Shown here: positions 8,893-18,284 of the stretch, piece by piece
Position numbering within the stretch: position 1 is the first letter of the stretch
Layout: every line of letters starts with the position of its first letter
From: a virus
Reading direction: 5' to 3' (one strand)
Virus record (IMG/VR): IMGVR_UViG_3300045240_000141
Span: 1 to 45,517 of that record
Length of the DNA: 45,517 bases
Program-made: the position numbers and the translations under genes
The notes under the pieces: generated by a model
What the model was told of the DNA's origin: nothing
The model's input: only the letters and a program-made list of their open reading frames with translations
Databases searched by the model: none

Positions 8893-8926
8893 TCGGGGCA
8901 TATTACTCTACTGTAATATGCCCCGA
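8893..8926. terminator. 14-bp perfect hairpin after capsid gene (palindrome copy 3)
   Basis: TCGGGGCATATTAC (8893-8906) pairs fully with 8913-8926 around the loop TCTACT. It shares the ATTAC-N6-GTAAT core with the dispersed palindromes but has a longer, perfectly paired G/C arm. It lies 28 bases past the capsid stop codon. TTCTCTT follows rather than a long U run, so it may be a terminator or an mRNA-stabilising structure. Confidence 0.65.
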
Positions 8927-8961
8927 TTCTCTTGCACGATCGACTTCAAGGAAACGCAATC

Positions 8962-9729
8962 ATGTTCACTTCCGATACTTCCAACTCCCCCGGTGGCCTC
9001 ACCAATGCCAGCGCCTGGCAAACCATGGCCGAAGCTGGTACGCCCGATCCGACCTGGTCGCAGATGTACTATGACGACTTCATGCAGTATCTGGCCGCGC
9101 AATACAGCGTCGTCGGGACGGGCACCCCAGTCGTGGCGCAGGCTGCCGGCAAGGGCGGTCTGGTCAATCTGCTGACGACGGCCGCTGCGGGCGATACCGC
9201 GAATCTGCAACTGCCGGTGGCCTCCTACCAAGCCACCCCGGGCAAGCATCTGTTCTTCAAAGCACTGCTGACCCCGGTGAGCACTGCTGCGACGGACCTC
9301 TACGCAGGCCTCTTCCCAGTGGGTGCCAATCCTCTGGCCGCAACCGATTTCATCGGCTTCGTCCGGCTGACGGGCAGCACGCAGTGGACCTTCCGCATGC
9401 GCATTGCTTCGGTGAACACCGACACTCTGCTGCCAGCTACGCTGACGACGGCGGATGGTACGGCCCTGGAGCTGGGCTTCCACATCGACACTCAGGGGAA
9501 TGTGGAACTGTTCTGGAACCCCTCGACTGGCAATGTGCCTCTGTCGGCGGCCAATGCAGCTGTCCCGGGGCAGTCTCGCGGCCGTGTCGCCTCTTTCCAG
9601 AATGCAACCAGCGGTCCTCAAATCTCGCTGACGCAAGTTCTGCTGGCACCCACCGTCGGCATCCGCACCACAGGTGCTGCCGCACGCAACTTCAACGTGG
9701 ACTATCTGGTCTGCAGCGCGGAGCGTTAA
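8962..9729 (+). CDS. virion protein with lectin-like beta domain (predicted)
   Basis: A 255-residue protein, beta-rich, with a segment (about 65-250) of alternating strands such as KHLFFKALLTPV, FIGFVRLTGS, ALELGFHIDTQGNVELFWN and ARNFNVDYLVCSAE, which resembles concanavalin/LamG-like jelly rolls. Such domains occur in capsid decoration and fibre proteins. ATG 8962 is chosen because AAGGAAA at 8949-8955 precedes it; a TTG at 8932 has no such site. Function is inferred from fold impression and capsid-adjacent position. Confidence 0.5.
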   Translation: MFTSDTSNSPGGLTNASAWQTMAEAGTPDPTWSQMYYDDFMQYLAAQYSVVGTGTPVVAQAAGKGGLVNLLTTAAAGDTANLQLPVASYQATPGKHLFFKALLTPVSTAATDLYAGLFPVGANPLAATDFIGFVRLTGSTQWTFRMRIASVNTDTLLPATLTTADGTALELGFHIDTQGNVELFWNPSTGNVPLSAANAAVPGQSRGRVASFQNATSGPQISLTQVLLAPTVGIRTTGAAARNFNVDYLVCSAER

Positions 9730-9730
9730 G

Positions 9731-10231
9731 ATGGCAAACGTCGTCAACATCCAGACGATTATCGACGGACCCCGGCACACCATCATCAAGGTGTCCGGGA
9801 TTCTCGATACTGCTGATCTGGGCAACACTACGGTCGCTGACCCTGCGCTCCTGGTCGGTGTCGACAATACGGGGCAGCTCAAAGCTGCTACCTTCCGCAT
9901 CGTCGGGATGAACTTCGACGTCGAAGACGGCTTGGCCGTCAATTTGTACTGGGACGCAGCCACTCCCGTACTCATTGACAGCCTCGTCGGTCGTGGCGCG
10001 CTCCCGCCTTCGTATCAGGCCTACGGGGGCTTGACGAACAACGCGGCGCTGCCCGGCAAGACAGGCAAGATCATCATGAACACGCAAGGTTGGGCTGGCA
10101 TCCTCAGCTTCAACTTCATCGTGGAATTGGTGAAAGTGCAAGCAGGAGTGAACAACCCCATTGCAGGCACCGCCGGCCCTGTGGTGAACCAGGGTTACGC
10201 CGACTTCGCCGGTACCATCCCCACTCGTTAG
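9731..10231 (+). CDS. hypothetical virion protein
   Basis: A 166-residue protein starting MANVVNIQTIIDGPRHTIIK. It is beta-rich and without cysteines or catalytic signatures. The ATG sits two bases after the previous stop codon, so it is probably translated by coupling. Similar proteins occur in podovirus structural blocks next to capsid genes. A second decoration or head-completion protein is the best guess. Confidence 0.55.
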   Translation: MANVVNIQTIIDGPRHTIIKVSGILDTADLGNTTVADPALLVGVDNTGQLKAATFRIVGMNFDVEDGLAVNLYWDAATPVLIDSLVGRGALPPSYQAYGGLTNNAALPGKTGKIIMNTQGWAGILSFNFIVELVKVQAGVNNPIAGTAGPVVNQGYADFAGTIPTR

Positions 10232-10239
10232 GAGGGCTT

Positions 10240-10350
10240 ATGGCCACCTCTGCACCGGCGAAGAAGAAGAAACCAGCCCCGAAGCCCAAGCCGCCCGGCA
10301 AGGACTATCGGGATATGTCTCGTATGATGGGCAAAAGTAAAAAGTACTAA
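10240..10350 (+). CDS. 36-residue lysine/proline-rich protein
   Basis: A very short ORF with a strong AGGAGGG ribosome site at 10230-10236. The product has a KKKKPAPKPKPPGK core and a basic tail ending GKSKKY. It fits neatly between its neighbours (8-base gap upstream, 26 downstream), which supports it being real. Such a cationic peptide could bind packaged DNA or neutralise charge in the capsid, but this is inference. No family is recognised. Confidence 0.6.
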   Translation: MATSAPAKKKKPAPKPKPPGKDYRDMSRMMGKSKKY

Positions 10351-10376
10351 CCCTCAACCTGCAAGGAACTTCCGTC

Positions 10377-11084
10377 ATGGCTACCAGCGGCACTTATGCC
10401 TTCACTATCAATCGGGACGAAGTCATCAGTGCCGCTCTCCGAACCCTCGGAGCATACGGTTCAGCTGACACCATCCCCCCCGCAGACATTACGAATTGCG
10501 CGCAGGCACTTAACATCATGGTTAAGTCCTGGATTACCAAGGGGCTTCCCCTGTGGGCAGTAGAGACCTTTGGTACTCCAATGATCGTAGGGCAAGAGGC
10601 TTACGACCTGACTCTGACAAGTCCCGGGGGCTACAGGCCTGGGCGGGTGTTGGATGCCTTCCTCCGCGGTCCGAACCCTGATCTGAATGACGTTACCCTG
10701 ACAATTGAGTCTCGCTACGACTACAATAAGTTGGGCAGCAAATTCCAACCTGGCATCCCCAATCAACTGTTCTACTCCCCGGACAGGAACAACGGGATTG
10801 TCACTGTCTACAATGTACCCAATCTTCTGGGGTACACCCTATTCACAACAGTGCAACGCCCGTTGCAGGATTTCAACCTTGCGACGGACAATCCCGACAT
10901 GCCTCAGGAGGCCTTTCTGGCCTTGAAGTGGAACTTGGCGGACGAATTGGCACTGGAGTATGCAGCTCCGCAAACCCCTCTGACGATGGTCAACAGCAAG
11001 GCTAAGCTGTACCTGGATGAACTGATGGGCTGGGAGCAGGAGCAAACATCGGTGTACTTCACCCCGTCGCAAAGGAGCATGTAA
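10377..11084 (+). CDS. P22 gp4-like tail accessory/head-completion protein
   Basis: A 235-residue protein that resembles the phage P22 tail accessory factor gp4. The N-terminal helical region has VISAALRTLGAYG (about 15-27), then ALNIMVKSWITKGLPLWAVE (about 45-64), and a later FLALKWNLADELALEY helix. Gp4-type proteins bind under the portal after packaging and form the first ring of the neck. AAGGAA precedes ATG 10377. The stop and next start overlap as TAATG with the gp10-like gene, the same pairing as in P22-like phages. Confidence 0.75.
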   Translation: MATSGTYAFTINRDEVISAALRTLGAYGSADTIPPADITNCAQALNIMVKSWITKGLPLWAVETFGTPMIVGQEAYDLTLTSPGGYRPGRVLDAFLRGPNPDLNDVTLTIESRYDYNKLGSKFQPGIPNQLFYSPDRNNGIVTVYNVPNLLGYTLFTTVQRPLQDFNLATDNPDMPQEAFLALKWNLADELALEYAAPQTPLTMVNSKAKLYLDELMGWEQEQTSVYFTPSQRSM

Positions 11085-12538
11085 TGCCGGCAGTGCCAAC
11101 CCCACTCCCCATCTGCCAGCCTTTTGCGCCTTACCCCCTGAACCTCAACAAGGGGGCGATTATGCAAAATGCCTTCAGGGATGTGAGGCAAGATGGGGAG
11201 TATGCTGTGCGGAGGCAAGCCATCTCCAGCTCGCGGGATGCTTCTCCTTTTGGCCCTGTTACCAATGGGTTGGTGACGCAGCAAATTCAAGGTTTCAACA
11301 CCAACATCGGCTTCATCATCGTTGGGGGTGCGGCCCCTGTTGCTTACAGTTCTACCGGTGGCACGCAGGCACTTGCGGCGGGCGGCACAACTTACACCAA
11401 CGATTGGATGTCGTACATTGATGCCTTCCCTTCCGGCTCCTACAAAGGGTGGCTGGCAGCGCAGGATGCCATGTGGGGGGTCAACAACAACGGGTTGAAC
11501 CTGGTCTCCACTTTCATCCCTGGAAGTCCTACGAGACTCTGTCCGGGACTGGCGTTCCTTGATGGGACGGGGTACTGCATGTCCGCTACGGACAATCTCA
11601 TTCATGGCAGCGCCCTGCAAGACTTGACCACGTGGCCGGCGCTAAATGTTGTAGGAGCAAGCTCTTCCTGGGGGCAGGCTATCGGGATCAGCCGGCACTT
11701 GAACTATGTGCTGGGGTTCTTCGAAAACGGGCTTCAGGTGTACTACAATGCGGGACTGGCCCCTCCAGGGAGTCCTTTGGCACCGCTGCCGAATGCCAGC
11801 TTCTTGGTAGGCTGCACTTCGGGGTTTACTGTTGTGTCTATGGCAGATACCACGATCTTTGTAGGGAAAACTGCCGCCAACAACTACTCGGTGTACAAGC
11901 TCAGCGGCCTCTCCTTGAGCATCGTTTCCAATTCAGCCGTCGACGCAATCCTCAAACAGAATATCACACAGCTGACGCAAACCCCGCGGACGGTCACTGA
12001 CCAGTATCCACAGTCCATGGCCTATTCAATCACGGACAAGGGACATATCTTCTACTGCCTGAAAATTGGGACTTCGGCAGTTCTGGCTTGGGACACCCTC
12101 ACCCAGGAGTGGTATGTCTGGACTCAATCACAGTTCGGCGTGGAAGTCCCGTATCTGCCGAACTTTTCTGCCGACAACTTCGTAGCCGGGAGTGATCGGA
12201 TGCTGGGAATCCTCACGGCTTTCGGCAACTTCGATTACAGCGGCAACATCAACGTCCTCATCCGGACGCAGAATTTGGACTTCGGCAGCGCCTACAAAAA
12301 GTTTGTGCACAAACTGTCAGTCTACGGGGACACCATCCCGGATACGATGACAGTTGACTACTCTGACGACGACTACACCACTTACAGTGGGCAGCTCACC
12401 ATTCCATTGTCTGTCCCGAGGAAGATGGTGCTCCGTTTGGGCAGCTTCTACGAGAGGTCCTTCCGCTTTCAGTATACGGGGATTCGAACCTGGAGGCTGA
12501 AGAAGTTTGAAATCCTGGTGGAAGGGGGTAGTCTGTGA
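11084..12538 (+). CDS. P22 gp10-like tail hub / packaged-DNA stabilisation protein
   Basis: A 484-residue beta-rich protein. The repetitive strand pattern is typical of the propeller-like gp10 tail hub, with a closing segment RKMVLRLGSFYERSFRFQYT near 445-464 that is common in this group. In P22 the gp10 homologue plugs the tail below gp4 and holds packaged DNA. Direct coupling to the gp4-like gene supports the assignment. Sequence recognition is moderate rather than certain. Confidence 0.6.
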   Translation: MPAVPTPLPICQPFAPYPLNLNKGAIMQNAFRDVRQDGEYAVRRQAISSSRDASPFGPVTNGLVTQQIQGFNTNIGFIIVGGAAPVAYSSTGGTQALAAGGTTYTNDWMSYIDAFPSGSYKGWLAAQDAMWGVNNNGLNLVSTFIPGSPTRLCPGLAFLDGTGYCMSATDNLIHGSALQDLTTWPALNVVGASSSWGQAIGISRHLNYVLGFFENGLQVYYNAGLAPPGSPLAPLPNASFLVGCTSGFTVVSMADTTIFVGKTAANNYSVYKLSGLSLSIVSNSAVDAILKQNITQLTQTPRTVTDQYPQSMAYSITDKGHIFYCLKIGTSAVLAWDTLTQEWYVWTQSQFGVEVPYLPNFSADNFVAGSDRMLGILTAFGNFDYSGNINVLIRTQNLDFGSAYKKFVHKLSVYGDTIPDTMTVDYSDDDYTTYSGQLTIPLSVPRKMVLRLGSFYERSFRFQYTGIRTWRLKKFEILVEGGSL

Positions 12539-13008
12539 CGCCCGTACTGTCTCTGCAGGAGAAGATTGTTTCCCTGGAGAAGGAAATCCTCCGCCATCCG
12601 CAGCAGGGATGCCCTATGCGGCACTGGCTCCAGGATGGCTACTACTACAGGGCCATCTTCATTGCCAAGGGCATGCTTATTACAGGCGCTCGCCATCGGT
12701 TGGAGCATGAGTGCTTGTGTCTGGGAGACCTGTTGGTCAGTACGGATGTTGGGATGAAGCGTCTTCGGGGCTACACTCGCCTTTGGGCAGAGGCCGGGAA
12801 GAAGCGCATCGGACTGGCTTTGGAAGATACTATCTGGCTGACAATCCACTGGACTAATAGAGAGTCCTTGGACGAGATTGAAGAGTGGCTTTCCTTCCCA
12901 GAAGAGCACAAAGCACTGGCTGCAGTGCGAGAGCGGGATAAATCCCTCACATTACGGGCTAGTAATGTGCGGCAATTATTCCCAACAACTGAACACAACA
13001 AGCAGTAA
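12535..13008 (+). CDS. cupin-like phage structural protein
   Basis: A 157-residue protein with a cupin-like stretch: FIAKGMLITGARHRLEHECL near residues 40-59, AGKKRIGLALEDTIWLTIHW near 87-106, and the EDTIWLTIH strand that closes this small barrel in many phage homologues. The GTG start overlaps the previous stop (GTGA). The last ~22 residues are encoded by palindrome copy 4, so the mobile-looking repeat supplies the C-terminal tail. The natural end may once have been near residue 138. Its role in the virion is unknown; it sits between the tail hub and ejection proteins. Confidence 0.65.
   Translation: MTPVLSLQEKIVSLEKEILRHPQQGCPMRHWLQDGYYYRAIFIAKGMLITGARHRLEHECLCLGDLLVSTDVGMKRLRGYTRLWAEAGKKRIGLALEDTIWLTIHWTNRESLDEIEEWLSFPEEHKALAAVRERDKSLTLRASNVRQLFPTTEHNKQ
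12941..12980. repeat. dispersed palindrome copy 4 (inside a coding region)
   Basis: Core ACATTAC 12949-12955, loop GGGCTA, GTAATGT 12962-12968. Arms are CCTCAC/GTGCGG (orientation A). It lies wholly within the 3' end of the cupin-like gene and encodes SLTLRASNVRQLF. Its loop is the reverse complement of copy 12. Confidence 0.9.
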
Positions 13009-13017
13009 GGATACAAT

Positions 13018-13950
13018 ATGTCTCTGATCATTGGGGGTATTTCCGTAGGTGGCGCACTTGCCGCTGGTGCCGCCACGGCTGCCGGTACTGCAATTGTGGG
13101 CAGCGTACTCGGCGGGGGTAAAGGCGGCGGTGGAGGTGGCGGCGGCGGCGGTCAGCAAATGATGATGCCTGGTGGGGGCGATCCTGCGGCTGCTGCTGAC
13201 CCTTTTGCTGCATGGCGGCCGCAATACCAGCAAGGTCTTTCCGAGTTGATGGGGAAGCAGCCAGGTAACGATCCGTACAATGCGGGGGCGTGGGCCAGCG
13301 CTAACAACATCACGGACCTGATTCCGAATACCACGACTGGCGGCACCATGATGGAAAACATGCTGCGGCCCGGCTATGACTTCACCGCCGACCCTTCGTA
13401 TCAGTTCCGACTGAAGCAAGGCGCGGGCGCTTTGGCAGCTTCTGGTGCAGCGAAGGGCCTGCTCAACAGCGGCAACATTGCAGCCGCTTTGACGGACTAT
13501 GGGCAACAGGCAGCCTCGCAGGAATACGGCGCACAGTTTGCCCGAGCAGGTCAGCAGGATCAATCTTCGCGGATCATGCAACAGACCCGATTCCAAGATA
13601 TGAAGGACCTCAACCAGCAAACCTTCTCCAACCTTTTCTCCATGAATCAGGCTGACCAAGGCAACTTCCAGAACCAGTTCAACCGACTGTCCCAACTGTC
13701 CGGGGCGGGGATGGGCAGCCCTGCAGCGGCAGGCCAACTCCAGCAACAGCAGAACGCTGCGGCAGCCGCTGGTCTCCACCAGATCATCGATCCCATTACG
13801 GGGGCTGTGAAGGACATCGCCGGTGGCGTCGCCCGTGGCTGGAACAGTGGAAGCGGGGGCAGCGGAGGTGGTGCAACTGACTACATGGGCAACCCCCTCA
13901 CGATGTATGGCGGGAATGGCGCGGCTGCTGGCGTCACCCCCTACCTGTAG
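13018..13950 (+). CDS. DNA ejection / internal virion protein (P22 gp7-like)
   Basis: A 310-residue protein with an N-terminal hydrophobic, glycine/alanine-rich segment (about 5-32) that could insert in a membrane, then a polyglycine run. The block YQFRLKQGAGALAASGAAKGLLNSGN near 123-148 and the YGQQAASQEYGAQFARAG region are typical of phage DNA-transfer proteins. Glutamine-rich helices and a glycine-rich tail follow. Ejection proteins leave the virion with the DNA and form a conduit across the cell envelope. GTAAGGA upstream of ATG 13018 is the ribosome site. Confidence 0.7.
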   Translation: MSLIIGGISVGGALAAGAATAAGTAIVGSVLGGGKGGGGGGGGGGQQMMMPGGGDPAAAADPFAAWRPQYQQGLSELMGKQPGNDPYNAGAWASANNITDLIPNTTTGGTMMENMLRPGYDFTADPSYQFRLKQGAGALAASGAAKGLLNSGNIAAALTDYGQQAASQEYGAQFARAGQQDQSSRIMQQTRFQDMKDLNQQTFSNLFSMNQADQGNFQNQFNRLSQLSGAGMGSPAAAGQLQQQQNAAAAAGLHQIIDPITGAVKDIAGGVARGWNSGSGGSGGGATDYMGNPLTMYGGNGAAAGVTPYL

Positions 13951-13965
13951 TACCAGGAGAACGAA

Positions 13966-15345
13966 ATGGGAATGTCCTTTGCCACCGCTCTGGCGGCTGA
14001 CTTTCAAGGGAAGAAGCTCCTGCAGGACTTGGAGTATGAGCAAGCTCAGACAGACAATGTCAAGCAGGAGACGCAGTACAAGAAGATGCAGGGCCTGGCC
14101 ATGCAGAAGAAGGCCGAAGGCGAGCAGCAGGTAGCCTCGTGGATGCAAGCCAACATGACGGCGGACGCTGCTCCTGGCGCCGCCGCGGAAGACACCACGA
14201 GGAAGATGCAGCAAGGTGCCACGGAGATGCTCAAGAAGGGCAACTTCGAGGGCGCCAAGGTGATGTCCGACCTTGCCAAAAAGGAACTCGACAGGGCGAA
14301 GGACTTACGAGTGGAGCAGGAAGCCTCACAGCAGCAGAGGAAAGAGGCGCTGTCGTCGGCCTCCGTGGACTACCTGCAGGCCCCAACCCCGGAGAATACG
14401 AAGCAGCTGGCGCAAGCTGCCATGGATGCAGGGGTGAACCCTGTGACAATTCCTCCGCCGGGGACGATGCAATTCAGCGCTTGGGCGAAGAGTCAGCAAA
14501 CCGCCGCCTTGACGGGGAAGGAAAAGCTCACATATCTGGAAAAGGCACGTGAGTTTGACGTCGAGCAGGAGCGGAGGAATGCGGAGTTTGATCAGCGGAC
14601 GCAGGATCGCGCAGATGCCCGCGCGCAGTCCGCTGCCTTCCAAAGCGCCTCCTTGGACATGCGGCGGGAAGGGATGGAACTTCGAAAGATTCTGGCCGAA
14701 GGCGCTGTGGCAGATCGAAAGGATCGCAGAGAAACTGCCAAAGATCGGGCTGACTTCAAGGAGACCACGAAGCTCGTTGATCAAATCCAAAAGGAGGCGA
14801 AGCCTTACTTCCAGGACCGCAGCATCACGCAAGCCATCAAGGGTCACCTTTCGGACGGCAGCTCGGTGGATGACAAGCAGATCAACCAGCTGCTCACGAG
14901 CATGAAGTCCGGTGTCGGTCGGGCTACGAACTTGTATTACAAGGACAACAAGAACTTCGGCGATGTGGCGGAGAAAATTGCTGGTTTCACTTCTGCCACA
15001 TTCACTGGACGTTACAGTGACGAGCAGCGCAAGCAAATCTACGAGATGGCAGACAAGATGGAACGGTCTGTCATTGATCCCGCCCTTCGAAACTTGGAAA
15101 ACGACGCCAAGAAGAAGGCCAAATTGTACAACCTGGATCCAGAGCCTGTGAGCCTTTCTGGTGAGTTCAACCGCACCATTGAAGGGCGAAAGACGGACCG
15201 CAGTGCAACTGGCGCCATCGGGGAGACCATTGGCAAGACCCCTCAACCGGGTGCACCGCGCACCTATTCTGAAGGGACCATTGCTCGCGGCGGTCCCGGC
15301 AAACCGGACTTGATTTTCCGCAACGGCAAGTGGGAGGCACGCTGA
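13966..15345 (+). CDS. coiled-coil internal virion/ejection protein (P22 gp20-like)
   Basis: A 459-residue protein dominated by charged helices and coiled coil (about residues 10-130 and 185-290), rich in A, K, E and Q, with a less ordered C-terminus. It is the second of three consecutive large virion proteins after the tail hub, the layout of the P22 ejection genes 7-20-16. CCAGGAGAA precedes ATG 13966. Overlap TGATG with the next gene. No enzymatic motif is seen. Confidence 0.6.
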   Translation: MGMSFATALAADFQGKKLLQDLEYEQAQTDNVKQETQYKKMQGLAMQKKAEGEQQVASWMQANMTADAAPGAAAEDTTRKMQQGATEMLKKGNFEGAKVMSDLAKKELDRAKDLRVEQEASQQQRKEALSSASVDYLQAPTPENTKQLAQAAMDAGVNPVTIPPPGTMQFSAWAKSQQTAALTGKEKLTYLEKAREFDVEQERRNAEFDQRTQDRADARAQSAAFQSASLDMRREGMELRKILAEGAVADRKDRRETAKDRADFKETTKLVDQIQKEAKPYFQDRSITQAIKGHLSDGSSVDDKQINQLLTSMKSGVGRATNLYYKDNKNFGDVAEKIAGFTSATFTGRYSDEQRKQIYEMADKMERSVIDPALRNLENDAKKKAKLYNLDPEPVSLSGEFNRTIEGRKTDRSATGAIGETIGKTPQPGAPRTYSEGTIARGGPGKPDLIFRNGKWEAR

Positions 15346-18284
15346 TGGCCAAAAAGCAAATCGCTGTTCCTGAGGATCAGCTCCCAGAAGGCTACTCCGT
15401 GGTGGAAGCGCCTCCGGCGGCCGCAGCTGCGTCTGGCGGCGGAGAACCTCAGGCTTCGCCTGCGGCGCAGGACCTTCCGGCAGGCTACGCCGTGCAAGGC
15501 CCGGGGGAAACCCCTTCCGTGCTGCCCTTCACCATCGACCAGTTCAAAAAGGGCGTGGCCGGCAGCATGAGCCTGCCCGCGCTGGCGACAGACGTGGCAG
15601 CTGCTGGCGTAGAGGGTGCCACCAAGATCGGGCAGCGCCTGGGAGAACTCTCCGCCGGTGCGCGGAAGCTTATCGGCCTGCCAGAATCTCCGCAAGCGAA
15701 GGAGGCTCGCGAGAACTGGTTCAAGGAACGAGAGGCCAAGGCCAAGGAAGAGAACGTCGGAGGCATCAAGCAGGCGACTCGAGGTCTGGAAGCTCTGCTT
15801 CGGATTGACCAAGTTGCCAAAGGCACTCCAGAGAAGATGTTCAAGGATGTGGAAATTCCGAAAGACTCCTTTGGCGGCACCAGCAAAGCCAATGAGTATA
15901 TCGGGAAAATTGCCAACTTTGTCGGCTCCTCCATCATTCCAGGGGCTGGTCCTGTCGTAGAGGCGGAGCGGAAGCTTCTGACGGCCACCACACAGACCTT
16001 GGGCAATGTGATGTCTGGCATGTCCGCGGTGGAGATCAAGCAAATCGCCGGGCAGCTCGCCCCCTCGGTGGGCCTGACCAAAGAGCAGGGTGAACAGATG
16101 GGAGAGCAGTGGGGCGGGATCATGGGTCCAGGCCTCGTGCAAGCTGCTGGTCAAGGCATTGCCAAGGCTTCGCAGACGGTTGTCTCCGGTGCCAACAAGG
16201 CAGGGGTGACTGGCTTCAGCGAAGCTGCGCAGAAGGCGCAGGCGGAAGTGCTCCTTCATAAGGAAATCATCAATGCGGTGAAGTCCAATCCGACCTCGGA
16301 AGCCAACTTGGCGGAGCTTATCGACCTTCAGAAGAAGATGGCGGACTTCAAACCCGGTGCGGCGCAAGCCACCGGCAGTCCGGCACTGATTGCTATGACT
16401 CGGCAAGTCTCTCAATCCTCCCCTGAGGCCCTTGCCAAGGCGGCTGCTGTCGATGCTCGGAATCAGGCAGCAATTTCGAAGTTCAAAGAACAGTCCTTCC
16501 CTTCCACGAAACTTCCAGTGAATGAGGCGGCTCGTGCCAAGTACGGTGCGGACCAAGGAATCATCCAGGCCGATCTGGACAAGGTCGATCGTCAACTCAC
16601 TTCCCTCTCCGATCAGTACACCCGCAGTGTGGACAAGCAGGCCATCGGCCAGGAACTGCGTGACCTCTACTGGGCAAAGAAGGGTGAGGTGAAGGGGAAA
16701 CTGGACAAGCAAATCGAAGATGTCTATCGCTCGGCGGACGAAGTCGGCCTGAAGGCTGACATGACGGGGATTCGGGACACTGTTCGCCGGATTGTGGCGG
16801 ACGACAAGGAGGCCTTCCAGCAGATGCCGGGAACCTGGGGGAAGATCCTGAAGGAATTCGGCGGTGCGGAAACTGTCAAGGCACCGGTGCAGTCCCGGGG
16901 AAGTTTCATGGGCATCCGTCGGGAAGGGATTCAACCCCCTGTCCAAGCGCAGCAAGCCTCCACCGAGGTGAGCTTTGAAAAGCTGCATTCCCTCTATAAG
17001 GAAGCCAACCGCGAGTGGATGGACATGGTGGCTGCGCAAAAGCCTGACATGGCCCGGAAACTCGACATCGTGCGGAGCAAGCTTCGAGAGCAGGTTGATC
17101 AATTCCAAGGTCCGCAATATGGTCAAGTGGGAGAGAAGTTCGCTGCCTTCAACCAGGACTACACCAAGTACTCCAAAACCTTCAAAGAAGGCGCCGGGGG
17201 GGAAGTTGCGAAGCTCACCCGTAAGGGATATTCCCGGGATGCTGAAGACATCGTAGACAAGGTCTTTCTCAAATCGGGGGACAAGTCCAAAGGATTGGAG
17301 GACTTTTTCCAGGTGTATGGCCGGGACGAACGTGCCGCTCGTCTGCTCAAGGACGGCCTGATTGACAACTTCAGCCGGGCCGCGGTGGATTCCAACGGCA
17401 ACTTCAGCGCCGTAGCGGCCCGCAACTGGATGAAGAGGAATGACCGTGCCCTGGATCAGCTTCCCAATGTGAAGGCGGAGCTGCAAGGCACGACGGACAT
17501 CAGCGGCAGCCTCATCAACCGTCGACGGGAGCTGGAAGCCCAGCGGAAGATCCTCGACAAGGGGGTTATGGCTGCGGTTGCGAAGAATCAAAAGCCGGAG
17601 CTTCTGGTGGAAGCCGGGATGAACGATCCGAGATTGTTCAAGGCCCTTGTTTCAAGTGCCAAGACACAAGAGGCCAAAGAGAGTATTGCCCGTTCCATTG
17701 TGGATATGACTGCTGCAAAGGCCGACAGTTTCCAATTCCTGACCCAGAATGAAAAGGTGCTGAAGCCGGTAATGGATGCCCTTGGGAAGGAGCATTGGAA
17801 CAATCTCAAGGCCATTGCCAAGGCAGAAGAGATTGCTGGCAGGTCCAAAGCCCCCTCCACTGTGGAACTGTCGAAGATTCAGGACCCGGCGGAACAGCTC
17901 GTCGGTACGAGTGGGAAGGGCCTGCTGCAGCGTATGATGGCCGTTCACCAGGGACGGGCAGGGACTCCCTGGACCGTGGCCGATGTGGCTGGCCGGATGA
18001 TGTACAAGGTAAAGACGGAAGAGATGGCCCGGCTACGCGAGGCGGCACTTTTTGACCCCGAAGTGAGTGCCCTCCTGTCAAAGGTGGTGCAGGAAAAGAA
18101 GTTGACGAGCCGAGACCTACTGGACCTCAAGGCGATCGGCTTCCAGCACGGGATCAGCATCGGTTCGCAAGCCCTCCAGGTGCAGCTCCGAGGCGACAGC
18201 CCAGAAGAAAGGGCGAAGCCCAAGGCTGACCCCAATGAAGGTGAAGGGTTGTGGCGTCGGAAAAAGTCCAGTCTTTTATATTAA
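15345..18284 (+). CDS. large internal virion protein (P22 gp16-like position)
   Basis: A 979-residue protein, the largest in the genome. It opens with a low-complexity A/P/G-rich region containing two LPEGYSVV / LPAGYAVQ repeats (about 14-22 and 46-53), then weakly hydrophobic Ala/Gly-rich helices (about 65-90, 180-250), then long charged helical segments. No lysozyme or peptidase motif is evident. Position and size match the biggest ejection protein of P22-like phages. ATG 15345 overlaps the previous stop; a GTG at 15330 is less likely. The TAA stop (18282-18284) lies in the flank of palindrome copy 5. Confidence 0.6.
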   Translation: MAKKQIAVPEDQLPEGYSVVEAPPAAAAASGGGEPQASPAAQDLPAGYAVQGPGETPSVLPFTIDQFKKGVAGSMSLPALATDVAAAGVEGATKIGQRLGELSAGARKLIGLPESPQAKEARENWFKEREAKAKEENVGGIKQATRGLEALLRIDQVAKGTPEKMFKDVEIPKDSFGGTSKANEYIGKIANFVGSSIIPGAGPVVEAERKLLTATTQTLGNVMSGMSAVEIKQIAGQLAPSVGLTKEQGEQMGEQWGGIMGPGLVQAAGQGIAKASQTVVSGANKAGVTGFSEAAQKAQAEVLLHKEIINAVKSNPTSEANLAELIDLQKKMADFKPGAAQATGSPALIAMTRQVSQSSPEALAKAAAVDARNQAAISKFKEQSFPSTKLPVNEAARAKYGADQGIIQADLDKVDRQLTSLSDQYTRSVDKQAIGQELRDLYWAKKGEVKGKLDKQIEDVYRSADEVGLKADMTGIRDTVRRIVADDKEAFQQMPGTWGKILKEFGGAETVKAPVQSRGSFMGIRREGIQPPVQAQQASTEVSFEKLHSLYKEANREWMDMVAAQKPDMARKLDIVRSKLREQVDQFQGPQYGQVGEKFAAFNQDYTKYSKTFKEGAGGEVAKLTRKGYSRDAEDIVDKVFLKSGDKSKGLEDFFQVYGRDERAARLLKDGLIDNFSRAAVDSNGNFSAVAARNWMKRNDRALDQLPNVKAELQGTTDISGSLINRRRELEAQRKILDKGVMAAVAKNQKPELLVEAGMNDPRLFKALVSSAKTQEAKESIARSIVDMTAAKADSFQFLTQNEKVLKPVMDALGKEHWNNLKAIAKAEEIAGRSKAPSTVELSKIQDPAEQLVGTSGKGLLQRMMAVHQGRAGTPWTVADVAGRMMYKVKTEEMARLREAALFDPEVSALLSKVVQEKKLTSRDLLDLKAIGFQHGISIGSQALQVQLRGDSPEERAKPKADPNEGEGLWRRKKSSLLY

